The notes beneath the pieces were generated by a model, which saw only the letters and a list, made by a program, of their open reading frames with translations, did no database searches and was not told where the DNA came from. Positions 25,864-34,845 of a DNA stretch of 64,000 nucleotides are shown here, one piece after another (positions within the stretch are counted from its first letter, which is position 1; each line of letters begins with the position of its first letter). A program made the translations under genes and the position numbers. The DNA comes from Leptospira johnsonii (GTDB lineage Bacteria > Spirochaetota > Leptospiria > Leptospirales > Leptospiraceae): NCBI RefSeq assembly GCF_003112675.1, contig NZ_BFAY01000011.1:310001-374000 (forward strand), written 5' to 3'.

Positions 25864-26364
25864 TCACTTCCCTGCCGACTCTAACCTCTTACTAAGATCT
25901 TCCAAATATGTTTTCATAGTAGCATCGTGACCGAATACAAATTTAGAAAGAACTCTAAATAGAGGATTTGTCACGAAACCTTTTTCAGTAATTTTCAGTT
26001 TAGTATTCGGAGCATTCGGATTGATCTCGAATTCCCAACCTCCGCCAAAAGGTAAATCTTCGCTTAGGATTTTAGTCTTCAAATAATTCGGAGAACGTTC
26101 TTCTATGATCCCAAAACGGATAGTATTTCCGTGAGAATCCGACTCCATCCAAATCGTATCCGACTCTAATTCTACAGATTTTAGACCGCTTCTCCAATCT
26201 TTATACTCACGAACATTACGAATGATCTTATATATACTTTCAGGAGAAGAAGAAAAATCTTTCTCCACACTTGCAATATGATCTTTCGGAAGCAAATATC
26301 CAGAAAGCACAAGCAAAACTATAAGACCGACCAAGCCAAGTAAGATGATCCAAACGATTTTCAT
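25864..26364 (-). CDS. SRPBCC family protein with N-terminal membrane anchor
   Basis: 166 residues. One N-terminal hydrophobic helix (about 4-24) is followed by a START/polyketide-cyclase-like fold (about 30-160), with SPESIYKIIRNVREYKDWRSGLKSVEL as the first helix-strand unit and GGGWEFEINPNAPNTKLKITEKG as the central strands. Family members bind hydrophobic ligands. The anchor suggests that the domain is on the outer face of the inner membrane. Its ligand is unknown. It is divergent from the GH5 gene. Confidence 0.8.
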   Translation of the reverse strand: MKIVWIILLGLVGLIVLLVLSGYLLPKDHIASVEKDFSSSPESIYKIIRNVREYKDWRSGLKSVELESDTIWMESDSHGNTIRFGIIEERSPNYLKTKILSEDLPFGGGWEFEINPNAPNTKLKITEKGFVTNPLFRVLSKFVFGHDATMKTYLEDLSKRLESAGK

Positions 26365-26465
26365 CTATCTTCTCCCTTCATTTTGATTAAGTGAAATATA
26401 AGTAGTCACTAACTTCTTCAATTATAAAGCAATTTCAAAAAACTTAATTAGAGTACAGTTATTTC

Positions 26466-26495
26466 TTGAAATAATAAATATAGAAAGTCTATAAA
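26466..26495 (+). promoter_or_regulatory. candidate promoter of the GH5 lipoprotein gene
   Basis: TTGAAA (26466-26471) and TATAAA (26490-26495) are separated by 18 bases in an AT-rich spacer, 58 bases before the ATG at 26554. Confidence 0.35.
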
Positions 26496-26553
26496 TTTCC
26501 GTTTCATAAAATAAGACTTGGATCTCTGGACGAGATAACTATCTTGCTCGCCG

Positions 26554-28626
26554 ATGAAGAGAATACAAAAATATATACTTGGCCTTGGTGCTTTCTGCAT
26601 TTTCGCTTGCAGTGCGGAAAAAAATATATCTCCGGAACTGCTCGGCTTGCTTGGGAACGGGCAAAATCCGAATTCAGGGTCCGCATATTCCATTTTGGAA
26701 TCCAATCCGAATGTATCCAGTACACATAGCCTGGAATATACAAACAATGAATTAGAGCGGAAGATCTTAGTTGGAGATAAAACTTATAACGGGGTCACTG
26801 ATAAAATATTCTTAGACGGTCTAGGAAGAGAAGTATCTTTCCGTGGATTCAATATCTCCGGGAATGTAAAACTTGTTCAACATGGTTTCAAACCTTTTGC
26901 AAACGATTCGGATGCGGAGACTGCGTTTAACAGATTAGGTAAGACCACCGGTTCTAATATGATCAGATTTACAATCGCTTGGGAAGGAACTCATCCTTCG
27001 GTGAACACGATCAATTATTCCTATTTGGATGCGATCATTTCTCAAATGAAAAAGGCGATCTCCAAAAAGATGTATATCCTACTCGATTATCACCAAGATC
27101 TTTATTCCAGACATTTATTTAACAAAAATTCCTGGCATACCGGAAATGGCGCTCCCTCTTGGATTATCTCCGGAAGTTCGTATCCTTCCGAATATTGCGG
27201 GATTATCTGTGCGAATTGGAGCCAAAATAATCTTACTAACGAGGCAGTCCGCAGAGGTTTCCGTAATTTCTGGAATAATGCCTCTATTTCTACTTCTTCC
27301 GGAACAAGATACGTTCAAACGGAATATCTTTGGCAAATCGGAATGACGGCCGCCTATATTAAAGAAAAGTTAAGTTCAGAAGAATTCGATTATATAGTAG
27401 GATTGGACCCATTCAATGAGCCTGTGGACGGAGGAATGGAAGGTTTAAACCCTGCACAATGGGACAACCAAAAGCTTTGGCCTTTTTACAGAAAGGTACG
27501 CGAAACACTTACACAAAACGGATGGCAGAATAAGCTAGTATTCGCAGAACCATTGGTATTTTGGAACACAAACGCAGGAGTGGTAGCTCCTGCAACCGGT
27601 GGCGGGCACTTGACCACTTTGCCAGGAGAAGGGTTTGCGTTCAATTCCCACTTTTATGATGCAGGAAGAATGGGAACAGATCTAACCGGGATAGACAATG
27701 CCACATATTTCAAATACCTGGATGAGATCAGAAATGAAGCAAGATTCTTGAATATTCCGTCTTTCTTAAGTGAATTCGGAATGTGGTTAAAAGGTGTGGG
27801 AGCGAAAGATACGCCTAGAATGATCAATGCAGTCTACCAAGCTATGGAGATCTCAGATAAGGCTCTGACGATTAAGACAAGGTTCGCAGACTTCTATAAT
27901 CCAATCGTATCCGGGACCCAATGGCATTGGGATTACTATTACGATAAACATAACGAATATATGAATGGGAACAATTCTAAACTTATTACGAGCAAAGATG
28001 CTTGGAATAACGAAGACTTCTCCGTGATCGGAAATTACGGAACAAACTTCAATATGGATTATCATGTGATCCAAAGGGCATATGTAAGAAGAATCCAAGG
28101 AAGAGCGATAAGCTCTCACTATAACGCGATTGGATACGATACTTGGAATAATGTATTTGCTTGGGCCGCGATCAAAACGGTCCAGAACGGAGCAAAATAC
28201 TTCGGAGATAAAAGATTTATTCTAGTAGTTTGGAAAGGACGGAACTCAGATGCTCCAACGGAAATCTATCTACCTCCTCATTTCAATAAAAATGATATAG
28301 TTCTAATCACTGAAAAACGTATCTACAACAAACAAATCCCAGGAACATTACTACAAGAACCGAACGAAGCAATCTTAACTGATGATAGAAATCGAGAAAG
28401 CGGGTCCGGAAATCTGGCATTAATTTGGGACGATCTTGATCCTGAAGAAGATATGAACGAGAGCATACATTATGCTCTCTTAGTAGACGGATTGGGTACT
28501 ACGTTTGATATCCAAGCATTACAAACTCTGCAAACAGGTCTGAATATTCGGATCCAAAACGAAAAGAAGAGCCCGATTTACTTTACTGGCAAAATGACTT
28601 ATGGAGGTTATCCGGCCGAACAGTGA
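26554..28626 (+). CDS. glycoside hydrolase family 5 lipoprotein, endoglycoceramidase-like
   Basis: 690 residues. The signal peptide ends in a lipobox (FCIFACS, Cys at about 19). The GH5 domain (about 75-500) shows GREVSFRGFNISG, the acid/base Glu in LDPFNEPVDGG (about 289), FNSHFYD and the nucleophile Glu in FLSEFGMW (about 407); LLDYHQDLYSRH followed by GAPSWI is typical of endoglycoceramidase/glucosylceramidase-like GH5 rather than cellulase. The C-terminal 150 residues look like the beta-sandwich of those enzymes. The likely reaction is release of glycans from glycosphingolipids or steryl glycosides, at the cell surface. It is a single gene, and both catalytic residues are intact. Confidence 0.82.
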   Translation: MKRIQKYILGLGAFCIFACSAEKNISPELLGLLGNGQNPNSGSAYSILESNPNVSSTHSLEYTNNELERKILVGDKTYNGVTDKIFLDGLGREVSFRGFNISGNVKLVQHGFKPFANDSDAETAFNRLGKTTGSNMIRFTIAWEGTHPSVNTINYSYLDAIISQMKKAISKKMYILLDYHQDLYSRHLFNKNSWHTGNGAPSWIISGSSYPSEYCGIICANWSQNNLTNEAVRRGFRNFWNNASISTSSGTRYVQTEYLWQIGMTAAYIKEKLSSEEFDYIVGLDPFNEPVDGGMEGLNPAQWDNQKLWPFYRKVRETLTQNGWQNKLVFAEPLVFWNTNAGVVAPATGGGHLTTLPGEGFAFNSHFYDAGRMGTDLTGIDNATYFKYLDEIRNEARFLNIPSFLSEFGMWLKGVGAKDTPRMINAVYQAMEISDKALTIKTRFADFYNPIVSGTQWHWDYYYDKHNEYMNGNNSKLITSKDAWNNEDFSVIGNYGTNFNMDYHVIQRAYVRRIQGRAISSHYNAIGYDTWNNVFAWAAIKTVQNGAKYFGDKRFILVVWKGRNSDAPTEIYLPPHFNKNDIVLITEKRIYNKQIPGTLLQEPNEAILTDDRNRESGSGNLALIWDDLDPEEDMNESIHYALLVDGLGTTFDIQALQTLQTGLNIRIQNEKKSPIYFTGKMTYGGYPAEQ

Positions 28627-28823
28627 AAGAAAGTATTAAATTGCGAGATTGTTTTTAAAGGAGTCACTTACTTTTCTCTTATTTTTTTCGTCTTAAGTAT
28701 TTGGAAGCGGGATTATATTTTTACAACTACTCTACATTCTGTAAAAAATTTGTAGATGATACATTCAAAAATATATTCACTAATCCAAATACCAAGGCGA
28801 TTTCCAAAAGAGGCCGAGTAGGG

Positions 28824-30809
28824 ATGGAAGAAAAAAAGGAACTCATCACGGAGAGAATTATAGCCTCCGGTCCACTGACGATCAACCGGATCCGATTCGG
28901 TTTAGCGGGGTTATTCCTGCTATCCCTCGCTGCCGCTTGGACTCAGAGCTCTGCAGTTCAAAATGCAGCGTATCTGATCGGTACAGGCTCAATGCTTGGT
29001 TACGCCTATTATAATCATTATTGCAATAAGAAATATGGAAAAATACCGTCTATGGTCGGCAAGGTTTCCGTACTCGCCGACATCACAATTTTATCCGTAG
29101 TCATGTTCGTTGCCTCCTGGACAGACAGGAATATGGCATCCGGAGTGATCCGCCAGATCATTCTATACGCGATCAATATGATCTTCATAGTGTATTCAGT
29201 ATTATTATTATCACCTACAGTCGCAAAACTTTCAGGAATTTTCAGCGTAGTTGGACAAGGACTCGTGATCCTAAATACGATCTTCAGAGGAGTTGAATTC
29301 ACTGAAGACGAACTCAAAGTTATTTCTCCAGGATATGCATCTATTTCAGAACAATCCTTAAAGTTAGTATTTTTAGCAGTAGTATCCTATATCACCCGAA
29401 GTGTAATCCTGATCTTCCGCAGGATTGGCGCGGTGGAAGAAGAATACGCAAACACTTTAGAGCAAAAAGTCGACGAAAGAACGATGGAAGTCACAAAGAG
29501 AATGGAGGAAATCCAAGCTCTGAAGGTCCAACAGGATGGAGATTATTATCTCACTTCTCTCTTGAGTAAACCACTCATGACAAACTGGAATACTTCCCAA
29601 GATGTGAGCACTATCTTCTATATAGAACAAAAGAAGAAGTTCACGTTCAAGAACAGAGAGTCCGAGCTAGGCGGAGATATTTGTATCAGCGGAAATCTTC
29701 TATTCGGAACCGAGAAGGAAAAATGGACCTTCTTCTTAAACGGGGACGCGATGGGAAAATCTCTTCAAGGTGCGGGAGGAGCGATCGTCCTTGGAACTGC
29801 AGTAAACAATATTCTCACTCGTTCCGCAAGCCATGGAAAGGTCATCGAGGCTGATCCACAGACCTGGATGTTACAAACTCACCGAGAACTGGACGAAATA
29901 TTCAGAACATTCGACGGAACTATGATGGCTTCCGCAATATTCGGATTGATCCATGATAAAACAGGAAAGATACTAATATTGAATGCAGAACATCCTTGGC
30001 CTGTGTTGTTCAGAGACGATAGATCCTCTTTTCTGGCTCCTGAACTTTCTGCATGGAAATTAGGATCTCCATTCGGAGCGAATATTAAAATTCATGAATC
30101 TTATCTGCAACCTGGAGACGTTCTATTCTTAGGTTCGGACGGAAGAGACGATATCAATATCAGTTTAGATGGAATTAACTGGAAGATGAACGAGGACGAA
30201 CACTTGTTTGTTCGTATTGTAGAAGATTCCAAGGGAGATCTGGACATGATTGCAGGGAAATTGCACGGAGTAGGCGCAATTGCAGACGATCTTTCTCTCA
30301 TACGTATAGGTTATAAAGAACTGATAGACCCAGAACATCCTAAATATAACGAAGCAGTAGCAAAGTACAACCAAGCGAAACAACATTTAACGAAAAAAGA
30401 AGTACCAATAGCCTTAGAACTTCTCGAATTATCTTGGAACTTAGCTCCAAATTTTAAAGAATCCGCAAGACTGATCGGACAGATCTATTACGATAAAAAA
30501 GAATTCTCTAAAGCCTCCAAGTGGTTAGAACGTTATCTAAACTTAGATCCGGAATCCCGTAATATTTGGTTCTTATTATCCTTATGTTATAAACATCTGA
30601 AGGAATTCCAACGTGCGGCTGACGCTGCGGAGAAGGTTCGGGAAACTCAACCTCACCGTCTAGCCAACCTGATCAATCTTTCAGACAATTATAGACTTTT
30701 GAATAAATTTGAAGACGCAAGATCCGTGCTAGAAAAAGCAAAAGAGTTAGATGGAGAAAGTGCGCTTGTAGGGAAACTGGACGAGTATCTGAAATCGAAA
30801 GGATTCTGA
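28824..30809 (+). CDS. membrane SpoIIE-type PP2C phosphatase with TPR repeats
   Basis: About 661 residues from ATG 28824; an upstream TTG at 28701 would add 41 residues without a membrane or domain signal. Six hydrophobic helices (about 25-210) lead through a coiled coil (about 215-255) to a SpoIIE/RsbU phosphatase domain (about 290-500) with Asp in LGGDICI, NGDAMGKSLQGAGG and GSDGRDD for metal binding. Residues about 520-650 are tetratricopeptide repeats (KFEDARSVLEKAKELDGE near the end). It should dephosphorylate an anti-sigma antagonist-like Ser/Thr-phosphorylated protein in a partner-switching pathway; its partner is not in the window. Confidence 0.85.
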   Translation: MEEKKELITERIIASGPLTINRIRFGLAGLFLLSLAAAWTQSSAVQNAAYLIGTGSMLGYAYYNHYCNKKYGKIPSMVGKVSVLADITILSVVMFVASWTDRNMASGVIRQIILYAINMIFIVYSVLLLSPTVAKLSGIFSVVGQGLVILNTIFRGVEFTEDELKVISPGYASISEQSLKLVFLAVVSYITRSVILIFRRIGAVEEEYANTLEQKVDERTMEVTKRMEEIQALKVQQDGDYYLTSLLSKPLMTNWNTSQDVSTIFYIEQKKKFTFKNRESELGGDICISGNLLFGTEKEKWTFFLNGDAMGKSLQGAGGAIVLGTAVNNILTRSASHGKVIEADPQTWMLQTHRELDEIFRTFDGTMMASAIFGLIHDKTGKILILNAEHPWPVLFRDDRSSFLAPELSAWKLGSPFGANIKIHESYLQPGDVLFLGSDGRDDINISLDGINWKMNEDEHLFVRIVEDSKGDLDMIAGKLHGVGAIADDLSLIRIGYKELIDPEHPKYNEAVAKYNQAKQHLTKKEVPIALELLELSWNLAPNFKESARLIGQIYYDKKEFSKASKWLERYLNLDPESRNIWFLLSLCYKHLKEFQRAADAAEKVRETQPHRLANLINLSDNYRLLNKFEDARSVLEKAKELDGESALVGKLDEYLKSKGF

Positions 30810-30848
30810 TTAATCGCCGGACTACGGCACCTTCCACGCTCTCCCCGC

Positions 30849-30888
30849 AAAAATAAAAAACCCCGATGCTGTTTCCAACACCGGGGCC
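30849..30888 (-). terminator. rho-independent terminator of the ribosomal operon
   Basis: Minus strand: CCCCGGTGTTG, loop GAAA, CAGCATCGGGG (11 pairs counting two G-U) followed by TTTTTTATTTTTG. It lies 33 bases after the rplQ stop and ends the alpha operon. Confidence 0.9.
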
Positions 30889-30920
30889 CACATATCCCAT
30901 CTCTTCGGGGATTATATATA

Positions 30921-31508
30921 TTATTTTTTCTTCTTCTTAGGAGCGGCTTTCTTAACCGCTTTTTTCGGAGCTGCAAGCTTCTTAACCAGTTTAGCTTTAG
31001 GAGCAGCTTCTTTTTTAGGAGCTTTTTCCTTTTTAGCCGGAGCAGGAGCTGCCGCTTTCTCTTTTTTAGTCTCGGAAATAGCTTCTCTCTTATCTTTGAT
31101 CTCTTTGATAAGGGAGGAGCGATCCTTTCTGTTAGTGAGTTCTAAAATTCCTACTTCGGAATTGTCTGAAGCTCTATTGATCATTTTCAGGATCCTAGTG
31201 TATCCGCCGTTAGTGCTTGCATAACGAACTGCGATATCTTCGAAAAGTTTCGTAACGATATTACGGTCCTTTATTCTTTTTAGAACTTCACGTTTGTTGT
31301 GAAGTGCAACCGCAGGAGCGATATCAGTCGCTAGATTTCTTTTCGCTCTGGTGATGATCTTCTCTGCGTGAGAACGAACCACTTTCAGTTTTGCTTGAGT
31401 GGATTCGATTCTCTCGTATTTGAAAAGACTGGTGATCATGTTATTGATCAGAGCGTCTCTATGACCTTTCTCGCGGTTGAGATGTTTTACTTTATTTCTT
31501 TTGTTCAT
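30921..31508 (-). CDS. rplQ: 50S ribosomal protein L17
   Basis: 195 residues. The first 115 match L17 of the large subunit, beginning MNKRNKVKHLNREKGHRDAL and containing YASTNGGYTRILKMINR. The family is normally 115-130 residues; here a Lys/Ala/Pro-rich tail of about 60 residues (from about 135 to the end, finishing KKAAPKKKKK) is added and is probably disordered and RNA-binding. It is the last gene of the operon, one base after rpoA. Confidence 0.96.
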   Translation of the reverse strand: MNKRNKVKHLNREKGHRDALINNMITSLFKYERIESTQAKLKVVRSHAEKIITRAKRNLATDIAPAVALHNKREVLKRIKDRNIVTKLFEDIAVRYASTNGGYTRILKMINRASDNSEVGILELTNRKDRSSLIKEIKDKREAISETKKEKAAAPAPAKKEKAPKKEAAPKAKLVKKLAAPKKAVKKAAPKKKKK

Positions 31509-31509
31509 A

Positions 31510-32487
31510 TTAGAAATCTCTCATTCCGAACGAAAGTCCCAAACCGGCAAGTTTGGACTTCAGCTCTGCGAGGCCTTGCTCGCTATAATGTTTAGATTTG
31601 GACATCTCTTCTTCGGATCTTTTTACTAGATCTCCAACGAAGTCGATTTCCAGACTACGAAGAACGTTCAAGGAACGTACAGAAAGTTCGAGTTCTTCTA
31701 CGTGTTTGGAAAGGGAAGCTTTCAACTTCTCGTCCGCTTCGTCTAACTCGTCTTCTTCTTCCTCTAATTCTTCTTCGAAGTTGATGAATACCGTCAGGTG
31801 TTCCTTTAGGATTTTTGCCGCTTGAGCGACTGCATCCTCAGGAGAAATGGATCCGTCCGTCCAAACTTCCAGAGTCAGTTTTTCGTAATCGGATCTCTGA
31901 GCCACACGGGTCTCTGAAATCTCGAAAATTACTTTTTGAACTGGAGAGAAGATAGAGTCGATAGGGATAGTTCCAAGAACTTCGATATCCTTTTTCTTAT
32001 CTTCTGCAGGAACGTATCCTCTTCCTCTTTGGATTTCCAGATCCAATACAAGGTTCGCATCTTCATTTAAAGTAGCGATATGTAGATCCGGGTTCATGAT
32101 CTCGATGGAGGAATCCACAGCCAGGTCTCCAGCTCTGAAATATCCAGCACCTTTCAATTCCAAATGGATAACTTTGCTTTGGTCCTTGTCCTCAGGCTCG
32201 TATTTGATACGAACTTGTTTGAGGTTTAGGATGATACGAGTAACGTCTTCAGCGACTCCTTCGATATAAGAGAACTCGTGGTTCACTCCTTCGATACGAA
32301 GAGCGGAAATTGCCGCGCCCTCGATGGAAGACATGAGAGTTCTACGAAGAGAGTTTCCGATCGTGGTCGCAAAACCGCGCTCGAAAGGTTCCGCTACGAA
32401 TTTTCCGTAGTTCGGAGTATTCGCTTCCGTAGTAAATTCGATCTTTTTGGGACGTTTAAATCCTTTGAGTAAACTTTTTAGAGACAC
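31510..32487 (-). CDS. rpoA: DNA-directed RNA polymerase subunit alpha
   Basis: 325 residues. The assembly domain covers about 1-230 ([30 protein letters not shown]), a long acidic linker about 238-262 (runs of Glu/Asp), and the C-terminal domain about 265-322. In the last, [14 protein letters not shown] keeps the Arg and Asn that contact promoter UP elements in E. coli, but the usual LGKKSL motif reads YSEQGL, so the other DNA contacts differ. It sits in the alpha operon between rpsD and rplQ. Confidence 0.97.
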   Translation of the reverse strand: MSLKSLLKGFKRPKKIEFTTEANTPNYGKFVAEPFERGFATTIGNSLRRTLMSSIEGAAISALRIEGVNHEFSYIEGVAEDVTRIILNLKQVRIKYEPEDKDQSKVIHLELKGAGYFRAGDLAVDSSIEIMNPDLHIATLNEDANLVLDLEIQRGRGYVPAEDKKKDIEVLGTIPIDSIFSPVQKVIFEISETRVAQRSDYEKLTLEVWTDGSISPEDAVAQAAKILKEHLTVFINFEEELEEEEDELDEADEKLKASLSKHVEELELSVRSLNVLRSLEIDFVGDLVKRSEEEMSKSKHYSEQGLAELKSKLAGLGLSFGMRDF

Positions 32488-32508
32488 TTGGAAACCCTTC
32501 CCAATAAA

Positions 32509-33132
32509 TTACTTGGAGTACAACTCCACGATCACCTGTTCTTTCACTGGAATGTCGATATGATGACGTTCCGGTAAAGACAGAATTTCTCCCGAGAACT
32601 GAATGAAATCGGAAGACACCCAAGAAGGAATATTATTCAGAGACTGAGCCAGTTGGATATTCTGGGTAATAAAACCAGAAGTTCTGAATTTAGGTTTGAT
32701 CTCGATCTTATCGCCTACTTTCAAACGGAAAGACGGAATATCAACTTTCTCGCCGTTCACCAGAATATGGTTATGAGCGATAAAGTTTCTCGCCTGACGT
32801 CTAGTCACTGCGAAACCTAAACGATATACAACGTTATCTAATCTTCTTTCTAAAAGTTGAAGAAGAATTTCACCGGTTACACCGTGAGCGTGAGACGCTT
32901 CTTCGTAAAGGCTACGGAACTGTTTTTCTAAAAGTCCGTAAGCTCTTTTCAACTTCTGTTTTTCACGAAGCTGAGAACCATACTCGGAAACTTTTGGTTT
33001 CCTTTTAGGTTGCATACCAGGAGGTCCCTTTTTGTGGAACTTATCTCTATTAAAAGTAAAACTGGATTTGAGGTAAAGGTTAACACCTTCTCTCCTCATT
33101 AGTTTAACGACAGGTCCTCTATATCTTGCCAT
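32509..33132 (-). CDS. rpsD: 30S ribosomal protein S4
   Basis: 207 residues starting MARYRGPVVKLMRREG. The S4 RNA-binding motif is at about 97-160 (ERRLDNVVYRLGFAVTRRQARNFIAHNHILVNG). No N-terminal zinc Cys set is present, so it is the C-minus form. S4 nucleates the small subunit 5' domain and in many bacteria represses the alpha operon by binding its mRNA. Gap to rpsK is 12 bases. Confidence 0.97.
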   Translation of the reverse strand: MARYRGPVVKLMRREGVNLYLKSSFTFNRDKFHKKGPPGMQPKRKPKVSEYGSQLREKQKLKRAYGLLEKQFRSLYEEASHAHGVTGEILLQLLERRLDNVVYRLGFAVTRRQARNFIAHNHILVNGEKVDIPSFRLKVGDKIEIKPKFRTSGFITQNIQLAQSLNNIPSWVSSDFIQFSGEILSLPERHHIDIPVKEQVIVELYSK

Positions 33133-33144
33133 ATTATTCCTACC

Positions 33145-33552
33145 TTAAACCCTTCTTCTCTTACGGGGACGACAACCGTTATGCGGTAAAGGTGTAACGT
33201 CTTTGATCATTTTAATAGAAAGTCCTCTAGCGACTAAGGAACGGATCGCTGATTCACGTCCGATACCTGGACCGGAAACCAGAACATCTACTTCGGCTAA
33301 ACCGGTAGAATCGATCGCCTTCTCGGCAGCATTCCCCGCTGCGATCTGAGCCGCATACGGAGTAGATTTTTTGGATCCACGGAAACCCATAGCACCAGCG
33401 GTAGACCATGCCAGAGTGTTTCCTGCCAAGTCGGTGATGGTGATGATGGTATTGTTAAAAGAAGCGGTGATATAGACCTTTCCGCGAGGAACGACCTTTT
33501 TCTCCTTCTTCTTAACCTTTTTCTCTTTTTTGCCTTTTTTATCTTCAGCCAT
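33145..33552 (-). CDS. rpsK: 30S ribosomal protein S11
   Basis: 135 residues. The core has [37 protein letters not shown] and the C-terminal [17 protein letters not shown]. The N-terminal 25 residues are an unusually Lys-rich extension (for example [12 protein letters not shown]). S11 lies in the 30S platform at the mRNA exit. It overlaps neither neighbour; gap to rpsM is two bases. Confidence 0.97.
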   Translation of the reverse strand: MAEDKKGKKEKKVKKKEKKVVPRGKVYITASFNNTIITITDLAGNTLAWSTAGAMGFRGSKKSTPYAAQIAAGNAAEKAIDSTGLAEVDVLVSGPGIGRESAIRSLVARGLSIKMIKDVTPLPHNGCRPRKRRRV

Positions 33553-33554
33553 GA

Positions 33555-33932
33555 TTACTTAGTTACCTTCTTCTTATTGGCAACGGTCTTCTTCACACCC
33601 TTACGAGTACGGGCATTCGTTCTGGTTCTTTGACCACGAACAGGAAGACCTCTTCTGTGACGCAGGCCTCTATAACATCCGATATCCATCAATCTTTTGA
33701 TATTGAGTTGATTTTCGGAACGAAGATCACCTTCTACCTTGATACTTTCTTCGATCGCTTTCCTGAGAGCAGCCTCTTGAGTGTCGGTTAGATCCTTCAC
33801 TCTGATTGCCTCGTCTACTCCTGCCTTAGCGAGAAGTTTGCGAGAAGTGGATCGGCCGATTCCGTAAATATACGTCAGACCAACAACGATTCTTTTTTCT
33901 CTTGGAAGATCGATACCTGCGATACGAGCCAT
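33555..33932 (-). CDS. rpsM: 30S ribosomal protein S13
   Basis: 125 residues, [26 protein letters not shown] at the start and [19 protein letters not shown] at the end, typical S13. It sits in the 30S head and contacts the 50S subunit and P-site tRNA. It follows rpmJ by two bases in the standard alpha-operon order. Confidence 0.97.
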   Translation of the reverse strand: MARIAGIDLPREKRIVVGLTYIYGIGRSTSRKLLAKAGVDEAIRVKDLTDTQEAALRKAIEESIKVEGDLRSENQLNIKRLMDIGCYRGLRHRRGLPVRGQRTRTNARTRKGVKKTVANKKKVTK

Positions 33933-33934
33933 GA

Positions 33935-34048
33935 TTATGCTTGCCTTTGCTTGTGTTTAGGGTTGGTGCAAATCACTCTGATCACACCTTTTCTTCTGAT
34001 AACTTTGCAGCTAGTGCAGATTTTTTTTACGGAAGTTCTTACTTTCAT
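33935..34048 (-). CDS. rpmJ: 50S ribosomal protein L36
   Basis: 37 residues, found by translating the gap between infA and rpsM. It starts [20 protein letters not shown] and ends NPKHKQRQA. Two CxxC/CxxxxH-type zinc ligands are seen (CTSC, then Cys and His in CTNPKH), so this is the zinc-binding form. L36 is a late-assembling 50S protein. It follows infA by nine bases. Confidence 0.95.
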   Translation of the reverse strand: MKVRTSVKKICTSCKVIRRKGVIRVICTNPKHKQRQA

Positions 34049-34057
34049 AACGTGTTC

Positions 34058-34276
34058 CTATTTTTTGCGGTAGGTAATTCTACCCTTGGTCAAATCGTAA
34101 GGAGAAAGTTCCACGGTGACTTTGTCGCCTGGAAGGATCCTGATATAATGCATTCTCATTTTGCCGGATATATGAGCCAAGACTTTATGACCATTTTCCA
34201 GCTCTACGCGGAACATAGCGTTTGGGAGAGGTTCCAAAACGGTACCGTCCACGGTGATTGCATCTTCTTTCGCCAA
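34058..34276 (-). CDS. infA: translation initiation factor IF-1
   Basis: 72 residues, the normal length, with the OB-fold sequence [20 protein letters not shown], then [31 protein letters not shown] in the core. IF-1 occupies the 30S A-site during initiation. It begins one base after the adk stop; no map gene lies between adk and infA, unlike in many bacteria. Confidence 0.97.
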   Translation of the reverse strand: MAKEDAITVDGTVLEPLPNAMFRVELENGHKVLAHISGKMRMHYIRILPGDKVTVELSPYDLTKGRITYRKK

Positions 34277-34277
34277 G

Positions 34278-34841
34278 TTAAGCTAACTCCTTCTCGATGA
34301 GTTTTGTGACTGTATCCAAGTTACCTACTCCGTTTACACGAGAGAGATTTCCTTTTGCAGCATAGTAGTCCAATAACGGAAGAGTCTTCTTGTTATAAGT
34401 TTCCAATCGACTCTTGATCGTTGTTTCGTTGTCGTCGGAGCGACCTTCAATTTCCGCACGTTTTAATAAACGTTGTAGAAGTTCGTCATCCGGAACTTCT
34501 AAATTGATCGCTCTCTTGATCCTTAAACCTTCTGAGTTTAGGATCTTATCTAAAGCATCCGCTTGCTCTACGGTTCTTGGAAATCCATCCAATAAGAATC
34601 CATTTTTGCAATCAGGCTCTACGAGACGATCTTTGATAATACCAATAACTACTGAATCCGGAACTAGATCTCCGGCATCCATGTATCTCTTTGCTTCTAA
34701 TCCCATTTGGGTTCCGTTCTTAACGGCAGCTCTCAGAATATCTCCTGTAGAGATCTGAGGGATTCCCAAAGTATCACAAAGGATCTTTGCTTGGGTACCT
34801 TTACCTGCACCCGGAGGGCCCATGAAAATGATAGAATTCAT
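34278..34841 (-). CDS. adk: adenylate kinase
   Basis: 187 residues. P-loop [10 protein letters not shown] at about 7-16, STGDILR at about 31-37 (AMP site), [13 protein letters not shown] at about 84-96 and the short lid region [11 protein letters not shown] at about 127-137. The lid lacks the zinc Cys set, so this is the short-type enzyme. It converts ATP + AMP to 2 ADP. It follows secY by four bases. Confidence 0.97.
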   Translation of the reverse strand: MNSIIFMGPPGAGKGTQAKILCDTLGIPQISTGDILRAAVKNGTQMGLEAKRYMDAGDLVPDSVVIGIIKDRLVEPDCKNGFLLDGFPRTVEQADALDKILNSEGLRIKRAINLEVPDDELLQRLLKRAEIEGRSDDNETTIKSRLETYNKKTLPLLDYYAAKGNLSRVNGVGNLDTVTKLIEKELA

Positions 34842-34845
34842 TTTC

